DNA of 58,699 nt, from the NCBI RefSeq assembly GCF_003011965.1, contig NZ_PXWG01000033.1:1-58699 (forward strand), read 5' to 3'. The notes under the pieces were generated by a model. That model ran no database searches. It was given only the letters and a program-made list of their open reading frames with translations, and was not told where the DNA came from. The stretch comes from Streptosporangium nondiastaticum. GTDB taxonomy: Bacteria; Actinomycetota; Actinomycetes; Streptomycetales; Streptomycetaceae. The translations under genes were made by a program, and so were the position numbers. Below, in pieces: positions 7,686 to 15,674 of this stretch. The number at the start of each line of letters is the position of its first letter. Position 1 is the stretch's first letter.

Positions 7686-8471
7686 TTACAGCCCCTGCCA
7701 GGCCGGCTTCGCCGCGTACGTGGCGCGGAAGTAGTCCGCGAGCTTCAGCTTGGACGCGGCGGCCTCGTCGACGACGACCGTGGCGTGCGGGTGCAGCTGC
7801 AGCGCCGAGGCGGGCACCAGGGCCGAGACCGGCCCCTCGACGGACGCCGCCACGGCATCGGCCTTGCCCTCGCCCGTGGCGAGCAGCACCAGGTGGCGGG
7901 CCTCCAGGATGGTGCCGATGCCCTGGGTGATGACGTGGTGCGGCACCTGCTCGATGTCGCCGTCGAAGAAGCGCGCGTTGTCGACGCGGGTCTGCTCCGT
8001 GAGCGTCTTGATGCGCGTGCGGGAGGCGAGCGAGGAGCACGGCTCGTTGAAGCCGATGTGGCCGTCGGTGCCGATGCCGAGCAGCTGGAGGTCCACTCCG
8101 CCGGCCGCGGGCAGCGCCCGGTCGTAGTCCTCGCACGCGGCCTGGACGTCCTCGGCGGTGCCGTCGGGGCCCATGAAGGACGCCTCGGTCAGGCCGAGCG
8201 GCTCGACGACCTCGCGCAGCACCACCGAGCGGTACGACTCGGGGTGGTCGGCGGGCAGGCCGACGTACTCGTCGAGCTGGCAGATGCGGGCCCGCGAGGC
8301 GTCCACCGCGCCGGAGCGGACCTTGGCGGTCAGGGCTTCGTAGACGGGCAGCGGCGTCGAGCCCGTGGCCACGCCGAGCAGGGCGTCGGGCTTGCGGCGC
8401 AGGAGGGCGGCCATGGCCTCCGCGATGAGTTCGCCGCCTGCCTTGGCGTCCGGGACGATGACAACTTCCAC
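7686..8471 (-). CDS. nagB: NagB, glucosamine-6-phosphate deaminase
   Basis: The 261-residue protein converts glucosamine-6-phosphate to fructose-6-phosphate and ammonia, the last dedicated step of N-acetylglucosamine catabolism. Catalytic residues are present: Asp67 in LDEYVGL, and Asp136, His138 and Glu143 in GIGTDGHIGFNEP; the phosphate loop is GVATGSTP at 33-40. Length and N-terminus (MEVVIVPDA) match the family, and the GTG at 8471 is the start. It is convergent with dasD and divergent from a SIS-domain enzyme. A dre-like box at 8509-8524, 38 bp upstream, indicates repression by DasR. The product removes glucosamine-6-phosphate, the ligand that releases DasR, which makes a negative feedback loop. 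Confidence 0.96.
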   Translation of the reverse strand: MEVVIVPDAKAGGELIAEAMAALLRRKPDALLGVATGSTPLPVYEALTAKVRSGAVDASRARICQLDEYVGLPADHPESYRSVVLREVVEPLGLTEASFMGPDGTAEDVQAACEDYDRALPAAGGVDLQLLGIGTDGHIGFNEPCSSLASRTRIKTLTEQTRVDNARFFDGDIEQVPHHVITQGIGTILEARHLVLLATGEGKADAVAASVEGPVSALVPASALQLHPHATVVVDEAAASKLKLADYFRATYAAKPAWQGL

Positions 8472-8508
8472 GCTGGGGCCTGCCGATCTTAAAGAGTGGA
8501 GCGGATCG

Positions 8509-8524
8509 TGTGGTATAGACCAAT
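8509..8524. promoter_or_regulatory. dre-like DasR box before nagB
   Basis: TGTGGTATAGACCAAT matches the DasR element, with the core GGTATAGACC at 8512-8521. It lies 38 bp upstream of nagB and 172 bp upstream of the divergent SIS gene. Confidence 0.8.
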
Positions 8525-8695
8525 CTAGCAGAGGGGTGCACCGCGGTAACCCCGCCGGAAGCCCCCCCCGGGAACCCCATCGGGACCCCCGCCGGGACCC
8601 GCCCCCGCCCCTGCCCCCGGCGCCGCCTCCCGCTGGCGGGCGCGCACCACCCCGTGGTCGACTGGGACTGCATCCCCGTCCGGGAGGTATCCGGC

Positions 8696-9775
8696 ATGAC
8701 CGCCACGACCGCCGCCCACCACCGCGAGCAGCCGGGCGGGATCATGTCCGCCGAGATGGCCGAACAGCCGGCCGTCCTGCGCCGCATCCTCGACCGGGGC
8801 GCCCCCGCCGTCGCCGCGACCGCCCGGACCGTCGCCGCCCGCGCCCCCCGCTTCGTGCTCCTCACGGCCCGCGGCACCTCCGACAACGCCGCCCTCTACG
8901 CCAAGTACCTCCTCGAAGTGCAGCTCGGAAAGCCCTGCGGCCTGACCTCCATGTCGACCGTCACGGCCTACGGGGCCCGGCCCGACCTGACGGACGTCCT
9001 CGCCGTCACCATCAGCCAGTCCGGCGGCTCACCCGACCTCGTCGCCTCCACCAAGGCCGCCCGCGAGGCCGGGGCGATCACCCTCGCGGTCACCAACAAC
9101 GCCGACTCCCCGCTCGCCGCCGTCTCCGAGCACCACATCGACATCCTGGCCGGCCCCGAACGCGCCCTGCCCGCCACCAAGACCTACACGGCCTCGCTGC
9201 TCACCCTCTACCTCTTCGTCCAGGGACTGCGCCCCGGCGGCGGCGACGGCAAGGCCGCCGCCGAGGCCCTGCCCGGCCTCGCGCAGAGCATCCTCGACCG
9301 CGCCGCCGAGGTCAGGCAGCTAGCCGCCCGCTACCGCTTCGCCGAACGGATGGTCCTCACCTCCCGCGGCTACGGCTACCCGACCGCCAAGGAAGCCGCG
9401 CTCAAGCTGATGGAGACGAGCTACATCCCCGCCCTCTCCTACTCCGGCGCCGATCTGCTGCACGGCCCGCTCGCCATGGTCGACAACATCTCGCCCGTCA
9501 TCGCCATCGTCACCGAGGGCCGCGGCGGCGAGGCTCTGCAGCCCGTGCTGGAACGGCTGCGCGGCCGGGGCGCGGACCTGATGATCGTCGGCAGCGAGGC
9601 CGAGGCGGCCAGGGGGACGGCCGGATTCGCCCTGCCCACGGCCGGGGTGCCCGAGGAGCTGCAGCCGATCCTGGAGATCCTCCCCCTGCAGATGCTGGCC
9701 TACGAGATCACCGTCGCCCGCGGGCAGGACCCCGACGCGCCCCGCGCCCTCGCGAAGGTCACCGAGACCCGCTGA
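8696..9775 (+). CDS. Two-SIS-domain amino-sugar phosphate enzyme (GlmS isomerase-like)
   Basis: The 359-residue protein resembles the isomerase half of GlmS without the glutaminase domain. MSAEMAEQP near the start, ARGTSDNAA, SQSGGSPDLV in the first SIS domain, and ETSYIPALSYSGADLLHGP plus the C-terminal KVTETR are GlmS-type sugar-phosphate signatures. Stand-alone proteins of this kind include NagB-II-type glucosamine-6-phosphate deaminases and AgaS-like enzymes. That is established for the family; the exact reaction here is inferred. I start at ATG 8696, which has GGGAGG upstream, rather than an ATG at 8654. It is divergent from nagB and shares the intergenic DasR box, so a role in glucosamine-6-phosphate turnover is likely. 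Confidence 0.85.
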   Translation: MTATTAAHHREQPGGIMSAEMAEQPAVLRRILDRGAPAVAATARTVAARAPRFVLLTARGTSDNAALYAKYLLEVQLGKPCGLTSMSTVTAYGARPDLTDVLAVTISQSGGSPDLVASTKAAREAGAITLAVTNNADSPLAAVSEHHIDILAGPERALPATKTYTASLLTLYLFVQGLRPGGGDGKAAAEALPGLAQSILDRAAEVRQLAARYRFAERMVLTSRGYGYPTAKEAALKLMETSYIPALSYSGADLLHGPLAMVDNISPVIAIVTEGRGGEALQPVLERLRGRGADLMIVGSEAEAARGTAGFALPTAGVPEELQPILEILPLQMLAYEITVARGQDPDAPRALAKVTETR

Positions 9776-9868
9776 CGCACCCCGCGCCCCCGGCCGCCGC
9801 TGACCTGACTCCGCCCCGGCTGCCGCGGACCCCCGTCCCACGGCCGCCGCCGGGCCGGCGAGCACGCC

Positions 9869-10630
9869 TCAGAGCAGCGCGCCGCCCGTCGCGTCTATCC
9901 ACTGTCCCGTCACCCACCGGCTGTCGTCCGACGCCAGGAAGGCGACGATGTCGGCGACATCGCGCGGCTCGCCCACCCGCCGGAGCGGGGACATCGCCGC
10001 GACGCCCTCCCGGGCCTCCGCGCTGTCGCGCAGCCACGAGGCGTTCATGTCCGTGTCGATCGCGCCCGGCGCCACCGCGTTGACCGTGATGCCGCGCTCG
10101 CCCAGCTGCTTGGCCAGCACCGAGGTGAAGGAGTCCACCGCGCCCTTCGTCATGGTGTAGGCGATCAGCTCGGGCATCCCCCCGCCGCGGGTCAGCCCCG
10201 TGGAGACGTTGATGACGCGCCCGCCGTCGCGCAGGCGGTCCAGGCCGTGCTGGGTGATGAAGAACGGCGCCTTGGTGTTGACCGCGAAGACCCGGTCGAA
10301 GTTCTCCGGGGTCACCTCGCCGAGCGGCACCCGCGGACCGTCGGTGCCCGCGTTGTTGACCAGGATGTCCAGGCCGCCGTCTCCGGCCTGCTCGTCGAAG
10401 GCGGCCCAGAGCGCCTCGGCGTCCCCCGGCACCCCCAGCTCGGCCCGGACCGCGAAGGCGTCCCCGCCCGCCGCCCTGATCTCCTTCACCGTCTGCTCGG
10501 CCGAAGCGGCATCCCGGCCGTAGTGCACGGCGACGCGGGCGCCCTCCTTGCCCAGGCGCTCCGAGATCGCCCGCCCGATGCCCCGGCTGCCGCCCGTGAC
10601 CAGTGCCGTCCTGCCCGTGAGCGTGCCCAT
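9869..10630 (-). CDS. Short-chain dehydrogenase/reductase
   Basis: The 253-residue classical SDR has the Rossmann motif TGGSRGIG at 12-19, NNAG at 92-95, and the catalytic triad Ser143, Tyr158 and Lys162. HYGRD at 36-40 resembles an NADP-type beta-2 end. It should be an NAD(P)(H)-dependent 3-oxoacyl- or alcohol-type oxidoreductase; the substrate is unknown. It is divergent from a TetR regulator with two near-identical operator-like palindromes in the 82-bp gap. This is the usual arrangement for a TetR protein that controls its neighbour, so the SDR probably handles a compound sensed by that regulator. It is convergent with the SIS gene. Confidence 0.9.
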   Translation of the reverse strand: MGTLTGRTALVTGGSRGIGRAISERLGKEGARVAVHYGRDAASAEQTVKEIRAAGGDAFAVRAELGVPGDAEALWAAFDEQAGDGGLDILVNNAGTDGPRVPLGEVTPENFDRVFAVNTKAPFFITQHGLDRLRDGGRVINVSTGLTRGGGMPELIAYTMTKGAVDSFTSVLAKQLGERGITVNAVAPGAIDTDMNASWLRDSAEAREGVAAMSPLRRVGEPRDVADIVAFLASDDSRWVTGQWIDATGGALL

Positions 10631-10651
10631 GGCCGCGCCCCCCTCTTTCTT

Positions 10652-10663
10652 TAGCGGTTGCTA
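10652..10663. promoter_or_regulatory. TetR operator-like palindrome 1
   Basis: TAGCGGTTGCTA (arms TAGC/GCTA) lies 22 bp before the SDR start. It is nearly the same as the element at 10689-10700, with centres 37 bp apart. Confidence 0.6.
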
Positions 10664-10688
10664 CAGAAAGAACGTAGCACAGGTTTTT

Positions 10689-10700
10689 TAGCGAGCGCTA
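10689..10700. promoter_or_regulatory. TetR operator-like palindrome 2
   Basis: TAGCGAGCGCTA has the same TAGC/GCTA arms and the same flanks (TT before, [CT]AG after) as operator 1. It lies 13 bp before the tetR start. Confidence 0.6.
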
Positions 10701-10712
10701 TAGAATGGGGTC

Positions 10713-11366
10713 ATGGCGACCAAGCAGCGGGGCAGGCCCCGGTCCTTCGACCGCGAGACGGCTCTGGAGCAGGCGATGCGGGCCTTCTGGGAGCACGGCT
10801 ACGAGGCCGTCTCCATCGCGGACCTCACCCGGGCCATGGACATCAAGGCGCCCAGCCTCTACGCGGCGTTCGGCGACAAGCGCACCCTGTTCGAGGAGGC
10901 CGTCGAGGCCTACGTGAACAGCTACGGCGTCTTCACGGTCCAGGCCCTGGCCGAGGCGCCGACCGCCCGGGCCGCGGTCGACCGCCTCCTGCACGAGGCG
11001 GCCGTCTCCCACACCCTGCCCGGCCTGCCGCGCGGCTGCCTGCTCATCAGCGCCGCCACCAACTGCACCGAGCAGTCCTCCGACGTGGCCGAGGCGCTCA
11101 AGGAGCGGCGCAACGCGGGCGTCGCGTTCATCGAGCGCCGCATCGCCGCCGACGTCGCCGCGGGCGTGCTGCCGCCGGAGACCGACGCCCGCGCGCTCGC
11201 CGTCTACACCGGCGCCGTCCTGCAGGGCATGTCGCAACAGGCGCGCGACGGCGTGGACCGCGCCACTCTGGAGGCGGTCGCCGATTTCGCGATGCGGGCA
11301 TGGCCCCGGGAGCGCGCGGGGGAGACATCGTCCGACACCGGGGAGGCGTCGTCCGACGCGGGGTGA
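10713..11366 (+). CDS. TetR-family regulator
   Basis: The 217-residue protein has the TetR DNA-binding domain at about 10-60 (REDALEQ-like helix, then YEAVSIADLTRAMDIKAPSLYAAFGDKRTLFEEAV, with the typical SLYxxFxxKxxLF signature). The C-terminal ligand domain contains PRGCLLISAATNCTEQS, seen in the TetR subgroup next to oxidoreductases. The last 20 residues contain a direct repeat (GE[TA]SSD[TA]G, twice). It is divergent from the SDR gene, with two matching palindromes between them. It likely represses both genes until an unknown small molecule binds. Confidence 0.9.
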   Translation: MATKQRGRPRSFDRETALEQAMRAFWEHGYEAVSIADLTRAMDIKAPSLYAAFGDKRTLFEEAVEAYVNSYGVFTVQALAEAPTARAAVDRLLHEAAVSHTLPGLPRGCLLISAATNCTEQSSDVAEALKERRNAGVAFIERRIAADVAAGVLPPETDARALAVYTGAVLQGMSQQARDGVDRATLEAVADFAMRAWPRERAGETSSDTGEASSDAG

Positions 11367-11812
11367 CAGGCCGGAGGGGGCGGGGGGTGCGCGACGAAGA
11401 AGAGGGAGGCGGCTGACCGGCGGCCGCGTGAGACGCGGGCCCGGCGGTCGTGTGAAGAGCCGGCCCGGAGATCACTTCGGGCCGCGGCGCCTGGCCGGGA
11501 CCCTCAACCCGGCCGGCACCGCAGCCCGGAGCCGTATCGGCCCGCCGGGCGCGCGGGGTGTGCGGACCCCGCGGCCGGAGTGGGCCGACTGGAGGCCGTG
11601 GCGCGATCAGGGCAGAGAGCGCCGGGCCTCGCTCCGCCCTCCTGTGCGGGGAAGGCGGAAGCTTTGCTCACTCATTGTGGACTAGACCATTCTCCTGTGT
11701 CCATGCTTCGCGCCGCACGGGTTTCCCCGGGTATCACCCGCGGCCCGGACGGCCCGCCGCCGCCCGAAGGCGGCACGAGGTGAGCGCCCCGGCCCCGGGT
11801 AGGCTCACCAAC
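11367..11812. other. 446-bp intergenic region before the PdtaS-like kinase
   Basis: No convincing gene is present. The only recognisable element is a dre-like DasR box at 11676-11691. The left half is GC-rich without clear hairpins. Confidence 0.6.
11676..11691. promoter_or_regulatory. dre-like DasR box before the PdtaS-like kinase
   Basis: TGTGGACTAGACCATT matches the DasR element in its right half and core spacing (GGACTAGACC at 11679-11688). It lies 122 bp before the kinase start, in a sequence that is locally AT-richer than its surroundings, as a promoter would be. Confidence 0.6.
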
Positions 11813-13291
11813 GTGCCCTCCATGAACGACCTCGTACGCCAGCACACGTCCCTCGGCGACTCCGACCTGGAGTGGCTGCACCTGCTGGTCTCGGAGTGGC
11901 AGCTGCTCTCCGACCTGTCCTTCGCCGACCTGGTGCTGTGGGTGCCCACCCTCGACGGCACGCGCTACGTCTCGGTCGCGCAGATGCGGCCGAACACCGG
12001 CCCCACCTCGTACCAGAACGACATGGTCGGCCACCTCGTGCCGCGCGGCCGCCGCCCCATGCTCGACGCCGCCCTCGACGAGGGCCGGATCGTCCGCGAG
12101 GGCGACCCCGAGTGGCGCGAGGAGGTCCCGGTCCGCGTCGAGTCCATCCCGGTCCGCCGCGAGGGCCGGGTGCTGGGCGTCATCGCCCGCAACACGAACC
12201 TGCTGACCGTGCGCACCCCGAGCCGGCTGGAGCTCACCTACCTGCAGAGCGCCTCCGACCTCGCCCAGATGATCGCCAACGGCGCCTTCCCGTTTCCCGG
12301 TCAACAAGTCGACATGGACGCCTCGCCGCGCGCCGGCGACGGCCTCATCCGGCTGGACGCCGACGGCGTCGTGCAGTACGCGAGCCCCAACGCCCTCTCC
12401 GCCTACCACCGCCTCGGCCTCGCCGCCGACCTCGTCGGACATCATCTGGGCGAGACCACCGCTCAGTTGGCGCCCTCCCGGGGCCCGGTCGACGAGTCCC
12501 TCGCCAAGCTCGCCAGCGGCTGGGCGCCGCGCGAGTTCGAGGTCGAGGGCAACGACGGGGTCATCCAGCTCCGGGCGATTCCCCTCAAACCCAAGGGAAA
12601 CCACATCGGTTCGCTCGTACTGCTGCGCGACGTCACCGAACTGCGTCGCCGCGAGCGAGAGTTGATCACCAAGGACGCGACCATCCGGGAGATCCACCAC
12701 CGGGTGAAGAACAATCTGCAGACCGTAGCCGCGCTGCTGCGCCTCCAGGCCCGCAGGATCGGTTCGGCGGAGGGCCGCGAGGCGCTGGAGGAGGCCGTCC
12801 GCCGCGTCGGCTCGATCGCGATCGTCCACGAGACGCTCTCGCAGAACCTGGACGAGCGGGTCGAATTCGACGAGATCGCCGACCGGGTGCTGGCGATGGT
12901 CGCCGAGATCTCGCCCGGCCGGGTCGCCGGCCGGCGCACCGGCCGCTTCGGCATCCTCGACGCCGAGGTGGCGACGCCGCTGTCGATGGTGCTGACCGAG
13001 CTGCTGCAGAACGCCATGGAGCACGGCTTCGGGCCGGGGGAGCGGGGCACGGTCGAGGTCACTGCCATGCGCAGCGGCACCCGGCGCGACGCCCGCCTGC
13101 TGATCTCCGTGCAGGACGACGGCCGCGGCCTCCCCGAGGGCTTCGACCCGCAGCGCGCCGGCAACCTGGGCCTGCAGATCGTCCGCACCCTGGTCGAGGG
13201 GGAGATGGGCGGGACGTTCGACATGCTGCCCGCTTCCGGGCAGGGCACGAGGGTCGTCCTCGACATCCCTGTGCGGGCCGAGAAGGGCTGA
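11813..13291 (+). CDS. PdtaS-like cytoplasmic histidine kinase
   Basis: The 492-residue kinase has no membrane segments: a GAF-like sensor (about 1-160), a PAS domain (about 175-280), a HisKA_2 phosphoacceptor region with His295/His296 in EIHHRVKNNLQ, and an HATPase domain with N-box ELLQNAMEHGF and DDGRGLP. This architecture is that of PdtaS/EutW-type kinases, which phosphorylate ANTAR RNA-binding response regulators; no such partner lies in the window. I chose GTG 11813 (with GTAGG upstream), giving MPSMNDLVRQH; an ATG at 11822 is also possible. A dre-like box lies 122 bp upstream. A strong bidirectional hairpin follows, before wblE. Confidence 0.9.
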   Translation: MPSMNDLVRQHTSLGDSDLEWLHLLVSEWQLLSDLSFADLVLWVPTLDGTRYVSVAQMRPNTGPTSYQNDMVGHLVPRGRRPMLDAALDEGRIVREGDPEWREEVPVRVESIPVRREGRVLGVIARNTNLLTVRTPSRLELTYLQSASDLAQMIANGAFPFPGQQVDMDASPRAGDGLIRLDADGVVQYASPNALSAYHRLGLAADLVGHHLGETTAQLAPSRGPVDESLAKLASGWAPREFEVEGNDGVIQLRAIPLKPKGNHIGSLVLLRDVTELRRRERELITKDATIREIHHRVKNNLQTVAALLRLQARRIGSAEGREALEEAVRRVGSIAIVHETLSQNLDERVEFDEIADRVLAMVAEISPGRVAGRRTGRFGILDAEVATPLSMVLTELLQNAMEHGFGPGERGTVEVTAMRSGTRRDARLLISVQDDGRGLPEGFDPQRAGNLGLQIVRTLVEGEMGGTFDMLPASGQGTRVVLDIPVRAEKG

Positions 13292-13306
13292 CCCCGGCGG
13301 CGATCG

Positions 13307-13372
13307 CCGCGCGCAGCACTGACCGACACGGCATCGGCCGACATGGCGCCGATCCGCGCGCAGCACTGATCG
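13307..13372. repeat. 19-bp direct repeat (two copies) after the kinase gene
   Basis: CCGCGCGCAGCACTGACCG (13307-13325) and the same sequence with one change (13354-13372) are 47 bp apart. A third partial copy (CAGCACTGAG) follows at 13377. Each copy carries a TGA. Confidence 0.8.
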
Positions 13373-13383
13373 CACACAGCACT

Positions 13384-13414
13384 GAGCCCCGGACCAGTAT
13401 CTGGTCCGGGGCTC
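13384..13414. terminator. Bidirectional terminator between the kinase gene and wblE
   Basis: GAGCCCCGGACCAG (13384-13397) and CTGGTCCGGGGCTC (13401-13414) form a perfect 14-bp stem with a TAT loop between two convergent genes. Confidence 0.9.
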
Positions 13415-13506
13415 AAAGCTGCGATGATGCGGGGCGCCCCCAGGCGAAGCTCGGGGGGAGCGTCAGGGGGTACTGCGCGCTGCGGCTCGGGGGCCGAGGG
13501 GCGTCG

Positions 13507-13764
13507 TCAGGCGGTGGCGTTGCGCGCCCGGTTGCGAGCGGCGCGGCGCTTCATGGCGCGACGCTCGTCCTCGCTGAGGCCACCCCAGACGCCGGAGTCC
13601 TGGCCGGACTCGAGCGCCCACTGCAGGCACTGCTCCATCACGGGGCAGCGGCGGCAGACGGCCTTGGCTTCCTCGATCTGCAGCAGCGCAGGACCGGTGT
13701 TGCCGATGGGGAAGAAGAGCTCGGGGTCTTCCTCGCGGCAAACGGCGTTGTGACGCCAGTCCAT
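13507..13764 (-). CDS. wblE: WblE, WhiB-family iron-sulfur regulator
   Basis: The 85-residue protein has the four cysteines that hold the WhiB [4Fe-4S] cluster: Cys9, Cys37, Cys40 and Cys46 (CxxCxxxxxC). These are followed by the GVWGG turn at 58-62 and a basic C-terminal tail for DNA contact. The sequence is near-invariant among Streptomyces WblE proteins as I remember them; these are homologues of mycobacterial WhiB1, a nitric-oxide-sensitive factor that binds the housekeeping sigma factor. The start at ATG 13764 has GGAGATGGAG upstream. The 322-bp upstream region is empty of genes and holds a GTGAA-CGCT-TTCAC palindrome about 40 bp before the start. Confidence 0.97.
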   Translation of the reverse strand: MDWRHNAVCREEDPELFFPIGNTGPALLQIEEAKAVCRRCPVMEQCLQWALESGQDSGVWGGLSEDERRAMKRRAARNRARNATA

Positions 13765-14086
13765 GGCTGCTCCATCTCCTCGGTATTGCGGCTACGTTGC
13801 TTGTGAATGTGAACGCTTTCACGAATCCCTCCGCAGGGGAAGGGCCGACGCCCAGTCGTGAAACTGGTGCGGTCCATCAGGGAAAGGGAGGGGTTCGGGC
13901 TGTATCGGAAGGCCGGAAGAGCGGACGTCCCGATCGCCATGAAGAGACTCGCAAACCTCGGCTGCGGATACAACCCCTTCTGGAAAGTTTTTTTTGATTC
14001 CTCGGTGTCGGCTAGGTCACAGCCGTACTTCCAGGGGGTGGAACCCAGCCTAAACGTTCGAGTGGAAGGACTTTCGGCCCTGGCAC
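13765..14086. promoter_or_regulatory. 322-bp upstream region of wblE
   Basis: There is no supported gene. The region contains the inverted repeat GTGAA-CGCT-TTCAC at 13809-13822, which resembles LacI-type operators (central CG, TGAA/TTCA arms), and an unusual run of eight T at 13988-13995. It is markedly less GC-rich than its surroundings, as expected for a busy promoter of a highly regulated gene. I cannot place the -10/-35 elements with confidence. Confidence 0.45.
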
Positions 14087-15055
14087 TCACACAATCACAC
14101 GCAGTGCACGGCGAACGCCTGTGAACGTCACGCTCGTCCGCACTCCGAGGTGGTCACCGTCCATCTGGAAGGGCAGCGGAACCTGCGAATGCAAGGTGAA
14201 CCGGGTCTGGTCGTGCAGCGAGACGGTGTGTTTGCCTCTCGGTCCGCGCTCCGGCGTGGACGTCAGCAGCTGGGTGACGTAGCGGCCGGCCGCCGTCGTC
14301 GACAGCCTGGTGAATCCCAGCACGTCAAGAGCGGTGTCGAAGGACGCCTGCGGCGACGCGTAGACCGGGCGGTTGTTGAGATACGTCCACGGCGCCGTGT
14401 TGCAGATTATCGACATGACGAGATTCTCGAGCGGCTCCTCGCCCGGCCGTTCGAGGGTGATCGTGCCGTTCCGGCGGTGGGTCTCCCCGAGGAACTGACG
14501 CATCACCTGTCGCACGTACAGCGCGGGCGTCGACCGCTTCCCGCGCTCCCGCTGCTGCTCCACCCGGCCGATGACGCCCGCGTCGAACCCGAAGCCCGCA
14601 CAGAACGTGAACCAGCGCTCCGGCACCCCCTCGTCCTCCGTGCCCGGAGTGCCCCCCGCGAGCCCCAGGCCCACGGTGCGCTCGCTGCCGTCGCGCAGGG
14701 CGTCCAGCAGGGCGCCGGTCGCCTCCACGACGTCGTTGGGCAGCCCCAGCGCGCGGGCGAAGACATTGGTGGAGCCGCCGGGCACCACGGCGAGCCGGGG
14801 CAGGCGCTCGGGGTCGGGGCCGTCGTGCAGCAGGCCGTTGACCACCTCGTTGACCGTGCCGTCGCCGCCGAGCGCCACCACGAGCTCGGTGGTGCCGCTC
14901 TCGGCCGCCCGCCGTGCCAGGTCGCGGGCGTGGCCCCGGTACTCGGTGGTGGCCACCTCCAGCTTGAGATCACTGGCGAGGGCGTGCACCAGGACATCAC
15001 GGGTACGGGCACTGGTGGTGGTGGCCGAGGGATTGACCACGAGGAGCGCACGCAT
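14087..15055 (-). CDS. Diacylglycerol kinase-family lipid kinase
   Basis: The 322-residue protein of the DAGK/NAD-kinase fold starts at ATG 15055 (GGTAGG upstream; an in-frame ATG at 15085 lacks one). VVNPSA at the N-terminus, the nucleotide loop ALGGDGTVNEVVNGL at 61-75 and PGGSTNVFARALGLP at 92-106 are diagnostic. Family members phosphorylate diacylglycerol or related lipids. It is divergent from a small membrane protein with a 92-bp gap. The long wblE upstream region lies beyond its stop. Confidence 0.92.
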   Translation of the reverse strand: MRALLVVNPSATTTSARTRDVLVHALASDLKLEVATTEYRGHARDLARRAAESGTTELVVALGGDGTVNEVVNGLLHDGPDPERLPRLAVVPGGSTNVFARALGLPNDVVEATGALLDALRDGSERTVGLGLAGGTPGTEDEGVPERWFTFCAGFGFDAGVIGRVEQQRERGKRSTPALYVRQVMRQFLGETHRRNGTITLERPGEEPLENLVMSIICNTAPWTYLNNRPVYASPQASFDTALDVLGFTRLSTTAAGRYVTQLLTSTPERGPRGKHTVSLHDQTRFTLHSQVPLPFQMDGDHLGVRTSVTFTGVRRALRVIV

Positions 15056-15147
15056 GCGCGCCAGCCTACCTACCTGTCGGTACACGAACCGCCCCGGCCC
15101 GCCTTCGGCCCCCCTCGGATCGACGGCGGTACGGCTACCCTGCTGGG

Positions 15148-15633
15148 GTGAGCAGCAAGCAGTCCGCGCCGAAAAACGCCCGTAAGAGCGGCCCCGCCGG
15201 CCCCCGGAAGCAGGCCGCGGCGGCCCCCGCCCCCGCGCCCGCCGGGCCCCGCCCGGCGCGGCTGACGGCTGCCGCCGCGCTGACCGGCCTGGAGGGTCTG
15301 GCCCTCGCCGCCGCCGGCGTCTACCTGCTGGTGATGGGCCTGCTCGGCAAGCCGGACAGCCCGCAGCAGGCGGAGACGGGCGGCATCACCGTGCTCGCTC
15401 TGGCCGTGCTGCCGCTGGCCGCGGCGCGCGGGCTGTGGCTGCGGCGCCGCTGGAGCCGGGGGCCGGCCATGGCCACGCAGATCATGGCGCTGCCGGTCGC
15501 CTGGACGCTGTACGTCGCCGGTGGGGCGATGATCGCTGCGGCGGTGGCGCTGTTCGCCGTGGCCGTGGGCACGCTTGTGCTGCTGGTGAACCCGACCGCG
15601 ACGGAAGCGCTGGGGATCGGCCCGCGCGAGTGA
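15148..15633 (+). CDS. Small integral membrane protein
   Basis: The 161-residue protein has a Lys/Arg/Ala/Pro-rich cytoplasmic N-terminus (about 1-40) and four hydrophobic segments at about 45-67, 80-97, 108-120 and 122-146. The family is unknown to me; similar proteins occur next to sigH in Streptomyces. GTG 15148 follows a TACCCT-like -10 at a distance that suggests a leaderless transcript. It is divergent from the lipid kinase and convergent with sigH, separated from sigH by a dispersed hairpin and a tandem repeat. Confidence 0.75.
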   Translation: MSSKQSAPKNARKSGPAGPRKQAAAAPAPAPAGPRPARLTAAAALTGLEGLALAAAGVYLLVMGLLGKPDSPQQAETGGITVLALAVLPLAAARGLWLRRRWSRGPAMATQIMALPVAWTLYVAGGAMIAAAVALFAVAVGTLVLLVNPTATEALGIGPRE

Positions 15634-15634
15634 G

Positions 15635-15674
15635 TCCCGGGGCTCCGCCCCGGACCCCGGTCCTCAGACGCCGG
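15635..15674. repeat. Dispersed Streptomyces intergenic hairpin element
   Basis: CCGGGGC-TCC-GCCCCGG (15637-15653), followed by GACCCC and TCCTCAGACGCCGG, matches an intergenic sequence I recognise as highly repeated in Streptomyces chromosomes. It also serves as a convergent terminator here. The multicopy status is from memory. Confidence 0.65.

Noticed and set aside
13384..13414. DasR-like site (GGACCAGTATCTGGTCC)
   Set aside because: Arm order is reversed compared with the dre core (GGTCT-AGACC), and the sequence is a perfect terminator stem between convergent genes.
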